Positions 24,201 through 36,200 of a DNA stretch of 64,000 nt are shown here, one piece after another. The DNA comes from Macrostomum hystrix. Taxonomy: Eukaryota > Platyhelminthes > Macrostomidae. The position numbers and the translations under genes are program-made. The DNA lies in NCBI GenBank assembly GCA_950097015.1, contig CATNEN010000003.1, forward strand, positions 5,379,501 to 5,443,500. Reading direction: 5' to 3'. How positions within the stretch are numbered: the first letter of the stretch is position 1; each line of letters starts with the position of its first letter. The notes beneath the pieces are model-generated. The model did not search any database. It was not told the DNA's origin and saw only the letters and a program-made list of their open reading frames with translations.

Positions 24201-27200
24201 ACCATTGATCAACTCTATCGCAAGGAAATCCTTCATTGTCAGAGACGGAGCCATAGAATTAGGCACGCCGGAAATTCCTGTGTACAACAGTAGCACACTA
24301 GGAGCCACTTGAGTAGTGATGAAGTAGAAGCTCAGGTGAAAGTACATGCAGCCGCCGGAGAAAGCTGTCAGGGCCAAAAAACTGTTTGAGCTCGGGAAGC
24401 CCACCTGGAGCCTCTCGCAGCGCGGACCATCGTAACCGGCTGGGCACTGACAGGTGAAGGTGTTGCTGCCGGGCACGTCCGTACAGTTGCCATCGTGGAA
24501 GCAGCTCCCGGGACCGCAGCGGCTGGGCACAACTGGGCCAGTAGATTGACAACCGCACTCGGCCACTGTGGCTACTGAGATACCAACAAGCGCCGTGCTA
24601 TTCTGAATCACGGAGGCCGGACTGAGGCTGTCAATAACCAGAGTGTTCTTGCAGCCTCTAGAACACATTGCAGGCCCGTCTGCTTCGCTTCGGCACTGGT
24701 CCAATGGAGTCATGCGCAGCGTGGCATTATAGGCAGCGAACAGTCGCGAGAAGAGGTCTGCATTAACGCTTACAAGGCCGGCAAGTCGGGAAGAAAGATA
24801 GTAAGGTGAGCCCAGGGCTGCGAAACGGACAACAATACTCCGACTGCCAGGTAAATCGGAGACGTAGAATATGTGGACTTTGTCAAATCTAGTACCCAGT
24901 AGGTCTGCTAGAGCAAATTTGACGACATCGTAAACAGACAGATTGTAGTCTGGGAAGCTGTTCCTGCCTAAGGTTTGCGATGACGGGATTCTCTCCCGGC
25001 GGACAAACGTCTCCGAGTCCATGTTGTCGATGACCATGCTGCCAGAGTTTTCCAAAGCGTCATTCGGTAGAACAGTCAGCGTCACATAGAATCTGCTCCA
25101 AGCGGTGACTCCGTGGGCATCTTTCACCTCAATGTCGATTGAGTAGTTATTGGCTGGAGTGCCGCCCTTAATTGCCACCGCGCCCAATGAGTCCATTCTG
25201 AAATGGCGTCAATCGGCAAGATTTTAATATTGCCTGTATGAGTAGCGGCTATAGAAACTTTTAACAATAAATCAAGGAAAATACTCACTCAAAGTAACGC
25301 TGCGGCGATGTCAGGGTGTACGTCTTGAGCGATCTGTCCCAGTCGTCTTTGTCAAAGACAACAGCGTATCCTAGATCTAATCTGGTTGACGCGTTGAACC
25401 CTGAAGTGCAGTGAAATCGAAATAGTTAAATGGGAAAAAAGTTTGAGTTATTTTTTATCTAAGTTTTGCTGAAAAGTCTCACTCACAGTATTCATAGTTT
25501 CCTTCGTAGACATATACATACACCTGCTTGAAGCCGTTCGAAAATATTGGATTGTCGTCGACGTCTCCGATCGTGACGGTGACGGTACCTGTGCCGGTCA
25601 GGCCGCCCTTGTCAGTGATCAGGACGCGCAACAGAATATCTTTGCCATCGGTCTCTCTGTCGAATGTCTTCAATGAGCGAACGCTGAACGTCTGACCAGT
25701 GACGTCGAGAACAAAATTTCCTGTCCAACTGTTTCCGGGGCTCGCGTCCTGGCGGAATGTGAACGGCGCGCCATTCGCCGGTGTGTCTTTGTCGGCGGCT
25801 CTCAGATCCCTTGGCTGTGCCACAGTCCCTGGGATGCTGTTCTCCATAATTGTGACACCAGTGGGAGGCAGCAGGTACGGGGCTGAGTTATTGATATCGG
25901 TAATGTTGACAGTGAAGGTAGCGGACCCAGTCATTCCTCTGCCGTCCGTTGCCATGATGACAAAGTTATGCACCGCGTCACCAGCTGCTGGCGGGTTCCA
26001 CACCTCTCTGTTCAGCGCGGTCAGTATACTGATGGTGCCACCGGTTGGTGAGGCCACGAGCTGCAGATTGTTATAGGGATCCGACTCAGGGAGCACCCAG
26101 AATGTGAAAGCTTTGTCAGCGGCATCGGCGTCGGAGGCAGAGAACGACACACCCGTGGGTCCAACACTGGTGGGGCCTTCTTGACGAACTATGGAAGCAG
26201 CGGGATTGAATGTTATCACGGGCGCATTGTCGTTTGAATCGAGCACGTTGATGATTAGGGTGCAGCTTGCTGTGTATGGCGGAGGTGTACTGTCCCTGAC
26301 GACAATGCGCAGAACAAACGTCTTGGGCATTGTCACATTCTCGTAGTCCAGTTGTTTGTTAAGAATCACGGCACCTCCATTGATGCTGGGCACATTTTGT
26401 AAGGTAAAATAGTCCTGATAGTCCAAGCCTTGGTATGTTAGCTGTCCGTCGTCTATTTTGTCTGCATCTGTCGCCGCAGCGGCGAAAATATTTTCGCCAA
26501 CAGCCGTAATCTCCGGAACGTCTACTGTGTACAAGGTCTTATCAAACACAGGCGGATTGTCATTTATATCCACAATGGTTACTGAGGCCGTTCCAGTGAC
26601 TGGACTGCCAACTCCATCTGTGACAGTTACGACGAAGCTAAAGATTCCAAACGGTGCCTTTGGCGGCAACCGCTCGCTGTCCGCAATGCCCAGTGCAGCC
26701 GTTGTGATTACCTGACCACTCGAGGTAACGCTGACGTACTCTGAGCCATCGGCGGCATTCGGAATCATGGCAAAGGTCATTGTACCAGTTGTGTCTGGGT
26801 CATTCGTCAGAAGTTGCATGAATGTCGAGCCAACCGCAGTACCATCAAGCAGCTGTCCGTGCAGACTTTCAAAGTTCCAGGTCGGTCTGTTGTCGTTAAC
26901 GTCAATCGGCCAGACTTCAACCACCGCGTACGCCTGCTGGATCCCGTTGGACGCGATGGCGTTGAAACGGTACACAGCGGACTCCTCTCTGTCTAGAGGT
27001 CGTGTGGTGGACAGAGTGCCTGTGGTCGGGCTGACGCTGAAGTACTGGGTGGGAGAGATTGTCCACCTGCCAGTTAGCGAGAAGCTCACAGGTAAAACTC
27101 CTCGACTTAGGGCAGAAAGCTAAAAAATGGCAAAATAAGCAGATTTTGGTTCAGGTCCTTGTTCAGGATCAAATAGAAAGCAACTCATTAGTGGAGGCGA

Positions 27201-30200
27201 TTCTCACCATCCAAATGGGCTGTGCCGGGTTATTCTCCGTGACATTAGTGATGTTGATAAAGGAGGAAGGTGTCAATTCCGGCGCTCGGTTGTACACGCT
27301 CACAACTGTAATATTGACCGTTGTGGTAGCCCTGTTCACTCCATCGCTGACTAGATAGGTGAGAGAGAAAATCTGGAACAGAATTCAACAGCAAGCACAG
27401 CATTTCTTTGGATTTTCATTCAGAAATTTATTCAGCTTAGAATCCCGCGTCAGCCGTGCGACATACCGGAGTGTCTAAAAACGACAATGGCTTGGCCACA
27501 ATAATGTCACCCGTGTCCACCTGCGTCATAAATTGATAAGTTGGATCGCCTGTTGAAATCTCGTAGCGCAGCAGGTCGTTAACATCTGGATCGCTGCCAT
27601 TCACTCGGCCAACAATCGTTCCGATGGCAGCATCTTCGCGAATCGAGAACACGTAACTGTTTCTAGGAAACACTGGCGGATTGTCGTTTATGTCGGTGGT
27701 CGCTATGGCCAGAGCGAGTGTTCCTGTGAGTTTTTATTTTAGATTTTTTCGTATTTTATTGCTAACTTTTTTACTAAAACAATACATAAAATATAAGCAT
27801 GAAGATGTCCAGACAATGTTCATGGACTGGGGGCCGTTACCAATCACTAAACCTTTTATCCTAACTGTTAAGACTAAATTTAACAGCTCCTTCCCATGCT
27901 GGAACAACTCCCTCTAGCACACTCACTGGAATTAGGACCAACAAGTCCCTCTAGCACACTCACTGGAATTAGGACCAACAAGTCTCTCTAGCACACTCAC
28001 TGGAATTAGGACCAACAAGTCCCTCTAGCACACTCACTGGAATTAGGACCAACAAGTCCCTCTACCACACTCACTGGTACTAGGACCAACAAGTCCCTCT
28101 AGCACACTCACTGGTATTAGGACCAACAAGTCTCTCTAGCACACTCACTGGAATTAGGACCAACAAGTCCCTCTACCACACTCACTGGTTCTAGGACCAA
28201 CAACTCCCTCTAGCACACTCTCTGGTATTAGGACCAACAACTCCCTCTAGCACACTCACTGGTTCTAGGACCAACAACTCCCTCTAGCACACTCTCTGGT
28301 ATTAGGACCAACAAGTCCCTCTAGCACACTCACTGGTTCTAGGACCAACAACTCCCTCTAGCACACTCACTGGTTCTAGGACCAACAAGTCCCTCTAGCA
28401 CACTCACTGGTATTAGGACCAAGAACCCCCTCTAGCGACGAAGGCGCTGAGTCAGACGCCACCACCTGAAGCCTGAACTGAGTCTGCCTGCCCTCAGCGT
28501 CGAAGGTGGTTGGCACTGTGTTCGTCCGGATAACGCCAGAATTCGGATCGATGGCAAAGTAGGCGGTATCGTTTGAAGCTGCGGCATCCAGCGAGTACAC
28601 GACCTTAGTAGAAGATGTAACGGTTTGAGACATTAAGACACCAAAGTATTTGTGCATAATATTGGAACTTTGCGAAACTTTTGACAGGCATTGTGCGCAC
28701 AGAGAGCTGAAGCCTAATCTCATAGGAATGATACACAGTAGCCAGGTAGATTAGAGCTTCTTACGCGTCTAAACGCCGCAGTAGAATCCAAATCGACAGC
28801 GAACGCCTGAGTGACAAAGGTCCCACGTGAAGAGTTCTCCAGTACATAGACTGTACCGATGTAGCCTCGGGTTATGAAGCTCGGCCACCAGTTGTTGACA
28901 TCCTCAATCAGCACGCGTTTATAAACGTCTGTGTAAATCTCGCCAATCTGCAGGTCGCGGTCTTTGTAGCTGGTTCTTGATCTCACGTAATAGATGTTGT
29001 AGTTCTCGTAGGCGAAGCTGCGTGTCACAGCCATGCTGCAGGTGTTTGAGGTGCACGACGTACTGGACACGCTGCGCATGCCAAAGTGCTGATCAAACGG
29101 CGCGTTTGTCGGCACATAGTTGGCCCTGCCAGGCTCGTACCACTCGTAGGGACGACTTGCCCCGTCTGGCGATGAGGCCGTCATGTTGTACAACAGCGAC
29201 ATTATTGCAATGTTCTCCCTCACAAGCATAGTTGGATCTGAAGGCTGTATTGCTGAAAATAGAAATTGAAAATTGCTTTTAAGAAACTCATTAGCAGCAA
29301 CAGTGGGCTATTGGTTGAGCAGCCTAACGCGTTTGCTCAAGGTCCTTGAGCTCGATTCCGCGGCGAGGCCCGTGAAATTTATGTCATTGAAGGCTAACCG
29401 CTAAAGCAGAGCGACTGTGAACACTACCTGGCGATGAGAAAGTCAGGGCAGATGTACAAACCTGTGAGAGTCTGTGCTCAGGAATCAGGGGAAGGGGCAG
29501 AATTGCCCCCCTCACTGGCTGAGTTTCAGCAGCAAAAAGTAATGACCAATGCCCACAACCCCCTTTAAACCAAGGACTAATAATAGTTAGAGGCTACTTT
29601 AGTAGTATTTGCTGCAAATATTATTGACTCTAATATTTCCTATAGTCCACAAGTAGACACAATATCCTTAAAAAAGCTGCCTAGTTAGTAACACTTTTTT
29701 CTTATATATCGTCAGTTTTTCAAAAGCAATAATTTTCTGAAAGATCGTAACTTTTTGTTCCAGAAACTACTTACTGACAATGGGAGGCAGAAGGGCTCGG
29801 TTCGTGGTGACATAGATGCGGTACAGCTTCCTGTTCCATGTTTTGGTAGATACAACCAGCGGCACTGGGTTTCTGGCCTCAATAATGAGATCGAAAAAAG
29901 ATTTATCCGCAAATCCAGACAGTATGCTGCTAGTCCTTATGGTGCCTAGGTTGTTGGTTGACGATATGGTGAAGGTGGCAGTGTTCGGTGTCGTGCTGAT
30001 GATGACGTATTCCACAGCGGAGAGCTGTGTGTTCGGTCCATCCGGGTCATAGGCTAGAATCTCTCCAACAAACGAGTTACTCGGCGAATTAGCGTCAATC
30101 ACTCGAGTCAGCAAGGTGTCCTGATCGTACACCGGCACCTCGTCGTTAATGTCGATGAAATTCACTTGGAAGGTGCAGTAGGAAGACATGCCGTTGAAGA

Positions 30201-33200
30201 TGTTGGTAGCCCTGGCAGTTAGCCAGAAGTAGTTCTTCAGGGTGACCATCGGGCTCTGCTCGATGTCAATGACTGAGCTGGCCGATACCAGGCCGCTGGT
30301 GGCATTCACCTTGAAGTAGTCCTCGGGTGCCGAGATTAAAGTGTTGTACACAATGGCGTACTCAATGCCACCACGTGTGCTTCCGTCCGGATTTGTAGCC
30401 TCGAGCTGGAAGGAGATTTTTTGTCGCTCTGAATTATATAAATCACTGGTCCTTCATTTTCTGGATGGCTGCGGGCAATGGCACATCATTTGGTGACACT
30501 AGACCCGCTACCAGCGAGGAGGCAATTCTGCCCATTACGCTGACTCCTGAGCACACACTCACACAGGTGTGTACATCTGCCCTGACTTTCTCATCGTCAG
30601 GCAGTGTACCATCTCACCGTGTCTTGGAGGTTGGCCCTCAATGGCGCAAATTGCACGACAATCCCCCAAGTCTTTTCTCCGCGGCTGCGCCCCAAATGAA
30701 TGAGGCCTTGCCGCGGAATCGAGCTCAGGGAACTTGTTGCGAGAGGTGAACGCGTTGCTCTGCGACTCAACCCCGCCCAGGGATTAAATCTACGGCAAAT
30801 TGGTTATCTGACTAGCTTTTATAGGTGCCAAAAGTTTGACTGCTTCATGACGATTGGCTGGAAGGTTTGTTCCCCACTGCCACAGAGGGGTATTATCAAA
30901 TTTATCAAACTGCGGGCGATAAATTTTAAAACATCGAGGAACGTACAATAGGACTTTTAGAGTAGCTAAAAATAGCTTCCAATGAACAGCAACCGTATGA
31001 CAATCCAGCAGTTAAACATCATCCCCCTGCTCAGCCAACTCAAACTGGCAGAATTTTTTCAGCACAGTTCAAGTCGAACTCACCGTGAACAACGGCGTAT
31101 TCACTGGCGATTGTTCAGTGAAACTTGGACTGCTAGTTGGGCAATTAGTAAATATCGGTGCCAGGTTGTTCAAGTCCACAATAGTGAGAGCTAGGTAGCC
31201 AATCTGGCTGCTCAGCGGATTGTTGATCCCGGTTGGGCAGCCGTCGCAGCTGCCATCGTCTATGGCTCTAATCGGAATCTCCAATCGTGCATCGTTTATA
31301 GCCGACAAAGTGGCAGCGCCGACTGTCACAATGCCAGTCTTGGTGTCTATGGCCAGTTGCGCACTCGATGGAGACGGGTACTGCGCGCTTGCAGCTGTAA
31401 ATTTGATGAATACTAGCTGCTAGCTGTTCAGGTTACTCATCTGCTGGACAGACTGTTCGCCTGTTAGACACACTTCTAAACTGTTAGATAGTCCGTTCAC
31501 CTATTATACAGACTGTTCACCTGTTAGACAGGCTGTTCAACTGTTAGACAGGCTGTTTTACCGTTAGACAGGCTGGTCACCTATTATACAGGCTGTTTTA
31601 CTGTTAGACAGGCTGTTTAACTGTTAGACAGGCTGTTTTACTGTTAGACAGGCTGTTCACCTGTTAGACAGGCTGTTCACCTGTTAGACAGGCTTTTCAC
31701 CTGTTAGACAGGCGGTTCACCTGTTAGACAGGCTGTTTTACTGTTAGACAGGCGGTTCACCTGTTAGACAGGCTGTTCAACTGTTAGACAGACTGTTCTG
31801 TTCACCTGTTAGACAGACTTTTCACCTGTTAAATAGGCTGTTGACCTGTTAGACAGGCTATTTTACTGTTAGATCGGCTGTTTTACTGTTAGACAGGCTG
31901 TTCACCTGTTAGACAGGCTATTCACCTGTTAGACAGGCTATTTTACTGTTAGATCGGCTGTTTTACTGTTAGACAGGCTGTTCACCTGATAGACAGGCTG
32001 TTCACCTGTTAGACAGGCTATTTTACTGTTAGATCGGCTGTTCACCTGTTAGACAGGCTATTCACCTGTTAGACAAGCTATTTTACTGTTAGATCGGCTG
32101 TTTTACTGTTAGACAGGCTGTTCACCTGATAGACAGGCTGTTCACCTGTTAGACAGGCTATTTTACTGTTAGATCGGCTGTTCACCTGTTAGACAAGCTG
32201 TTCACCTGTTAGACAAACTTTTAAAATGTTTTACAGGCTAGTTTATGCTCTTCTCGGATAGACAAAGTTTTAAATCTATTAGGTTGCACTCCTGCATTTG
32301 CTTGTCAATTGATAAGAGGTGGTAGTTTGCGAGAATTTTATTTAAAACTGATTAAAATCGTGTTATTTTCCTTCGCAGAAGGGATTAGATATATAGCGTT
32401 AGTTTTTTATTATCGTATTTCCTATCTGCAACAGAGAAACGAAAGGTAAAAATAGTCCAATGTCCTCACCGCCAGTCCAGAAGTAGTAGTTCACACCAGA
32501 GCCGTCAATATCTTGAGCCTGAATCTGAATTATGATCACACCAGCGATGGCTTTGCGTTGCACTGAAGCCGAGAAATTTCGCATCTGAGGCGGATTGTCG
32601 TTGTAATTCTGCAGCGGAATCAGCACGCTGGCGGATGGCTGCTGAGAAACCCCACTTGTCAAGCCGTCAGAAACTGAGATTGTGAACTGAGCGACACGAT
32701 TCACTACTGGTAGTGACTCGTAGTCCAGTGGACTGTGGGTAGCGCGAATTTCAATAGTCAGATGAAGTTTTGATTGTCATTTCCTTCTCCTGTCATCTAT
32801 GGGGATTCTGTCACTTCCCTGTCCTGTTGTCTATGGTGATCTGTCACTTCCCTGTCTTGTTGTCTATGGGGATTATGTCACTTCCCTGTTTTGTTGTCTA
32901 TGGTGTTCTGTCACTTTCCTATCCTGTTGTCGATGGGGATTATGACACTTCCCTGTCTTGTTGTCTATCGGATTCTGTCTATTTCCATTTCTTGTTGTTT
33001 ATGGTGATTCTGTCACTTTCCTGTCCTGTTGTCTATGGGGATTATGTCACTTCCCTTTCTTGTTGTCGATGGGGATTCTGTCACTTCCCTTTCTTGTCGA
33101 TGGGGATTAAGTCATTTCTCTTCCCCTCACCTCTGAACATAGATGATAGCCTCCCGCGTCACAGGATCGGTGCTGACATTGAACCAGCCGCTGTTGATTC

Positions 33201-36200
33201 CACTGAGTGTGTAAGCTAGCAGAGCATTAGGCGCGGAATCCAAATCAAATCCCGGTACTCGATAGACCTCCGAGTTTAACGCTAGATTTTCCAGAGTCCG
33301 CGTTGGCTTCACATAGTAGGGCAGCTGGAAGTACGGTCGATTGTCGTTGATGTCTAGCAGGCGGATGATTACTTCGACCTCCGACGATCTCGGCGTCGGG
33401 TCCGTGGCATTCTCGGTGCACACGGCTGTGAAGTACCAGATTTTCTGAGCCAACGGTCGATCATAGTCCAGCCTGGCCAATGACGATACCGCACCATTGA
33501 TATCCATGACAAACACGCCAGACAGATCAGGGCCCATCTTGGATGACAGGGTCACCGTAGACCACATGTTGTTGATGGACTTGCAGAGCACTTGGCCAAT
33601 GCTGCGAGAGGAAGGAAGGATGGAATTCGTGAATGAGATTCATGGGCAAGATTCGAGATTAGTTTCTTTGGAAAAAAAGGTTTATAATAATAAATAAAAT
33701 GACGCTTTTAGCTACTTAAAGTAGGCAACAATTTTAAATTACTCTTTTTTTAATTTCGTGGTCGTAAGCGTAAGGTCGTAAACTCGAAGAAGCATAACTA
33801 GTACGAGTACGTAGCTTAAATGTAGTAGCAGCCCAAAAATAGAGTCGAAAACAATCAGAGAATATCGCAGGCACATTTTAACCCAGTAGCTTCACAATAC
33901 TCAAAATAATTATTTGTACACTGAGGATTTCCATTACTTTGCTATAAATAACTAGTCTAACATTTAGTGCCACAGCTAGATACAATATTGATGATACAAT
34001 ACGGATGATTGATGATGAATAGAAACGTAAGGTATACCTAAACTACACCATAAAAGCTTGCCTGACAGGTGCCGACTCCTCGTACAGGTAGAACTGGTAG
34101 CTGTCCTGTGAGAACTGTGGATTCTGGTAGGTGGTGTACACTCGTACAAAGGCGTAGCCATACTTAGTCAGCGGTGTCAGGCTGTCTGGGTTGATGGCAC
34201 GAACGCCCAGATCGTATCTCTTCGGCGCCGGCGGATAGCCGTCATTTAGCATGGTCACAACGTAGCCTAGATCGGGCACAACCCGAAATCGACCCTCCGA
34301 CCTGTTGTTCATGCCCGGTATGAAGTCATAGGCCAAAGCGGAGGTCATATTAGTGGGAACTGAGACCTAAAATCATTGGGTTAGAAAAGAAGGCTCCGTT
34401 TGTCAAGCAGACTAAAATAGGCATCTATGAAGACGTTGTGGTCTTTTGTCGCGCTCTGAAAATAATTGCAGGAGTGCTGCGGGCAATGGCACATCATTGG
34501 GTAGACTCGCAGCCAGCCAGGAGGCAATTCTGCCCATTTCGCTGACTCCTGAGCACACACGCACACACAGGTGTGTACATCTGCCCTGACTTTCTCGTCG
34601 TCAGGCACTCTCACTCTGCCTTGGAGGTTGCTCCTCAAGGGTGTAAATTGCACGACAGGCCACCAAGCCTTCTCTCCGCGGCTGCACCCCAAGTGAATGT
34701 GGCCTCGCCGCGGAATCGAGCGCGACATTGAAACCGTTAAAAAACCGTTCATGGTTCTTCTCTGTCTCAGGGACATTGGCGTGAGACGCGTTAACGCTCT
34801 GCCACTGACCCCCATGCACTAAGGTAAATTATGGGTGGGTGTGGCGTCCCTCCCAGTCTATGGACTGAACATTATTACGCAGCGTTCAGAAATGCCACGC
34901 GATAGCTGCAGCTATGCTCGGCTGTACATCTGGCCCCAATTATCAAATGCTTTTTTGGATCAGCCCTCATAAATTGTTTGAAAAGCCCCTAAGCCATCTC
35001 TCCGCGGCTGCGCCCAAAATGAATGTCGACCTTGTTAGACCACTCCGCCACTCAACCACCTTCTTAATCATACCTTTAACGGGTAGACCATCGCACCGTC
35101 CATGGTCAGTGTCTGGCGATACAACACAGACAAGATGTTCTTAGAGAATGGCAGAATCACTGGCCTTGATGAAGTTGATTGTACTTGAATTCGATAATCA
35201 AGTCGACGATACACTGAAGTGTGGGTTAGTATTAATACCTAATATAGATCCAAAGAGCCACGAAATCAACTTTCACCCAGCCCAGTGGTTAGAGCTACGG
35301 TATTCTGTCCTACTTGTTCAAGGCAATGGCGTAGCCAGGACTTTCGTAGCTACAGGATTTTTGTCTAAAGGTGGGCGCGCCTTTGGGGGCGCCACTACCA
35401 CACCGGGGCGCCACTACCACACCGGGGCGCCACTACCACACGGGGGCGCCACTACCACACAGTGGGCGCCACTACCACACGAAGGTACCACTACCACACG
35501 GGGGCACCACTAACACACGGGGGCGCCACTACCACTCGGGGGCGCCACTAACACACGGGGGCGCCACTACCACACGGGGGCGCCACTAACACACGGGGGC
35601 GCCACTACCACACGGGGGCGCCACTAACACACGGGGCGCCACTACCACACGAAGGCGCCACTACCACACGGGGGCGCCACTAACACACGGGGGCGCCACT
35701 ACCACTCGGGGGCGCCACTAACACACGGGGGCGCCACTACCACTCGGGGGCGACACTAACACACGGGGCGCCACTACCACACGAAGGTGCCACTACCACG
35801 AAGGTACCACTACCACACGGGGGCACCACTAACACACTGGGGCGCCAATACCACTCGGGGTGCCACTACTGACCACTACGCCCCTGACTCAAGAGAAATA
35901 ACTTCCATAGACTGAACAGCTGTACAAAGTCATTGGAAACGCCTTGCCTTTCTGCGAGGGTCTTCTAGGAATCTACGAGGTACTCGTTTACACATTTTCA
36001 GATCTGATGCAACTCACATCCTCTTCCGTCGATGGTTCGAGCCAGCACAGTGAAGTCAATTTGTCGCCTGTCTGGTCGCGCGTAGCTCAAATCCTGTCCG
36101 ACTCGAAGCGACACAGCGCCGGTGATTGAGTCGATCGCGAGCTCCGGAGGCTGCGGCACGTCGATGACGTAACGCTCGAAGAGATTCGTCGGAGTCACCG

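Noticed and set aside
30406-30428. Upstream acceptor ATAATTCAG for cadherin exon 6
   Set aside because: It would shift the frame relative to exon 5; CTTCCAG at 30406 restores it.
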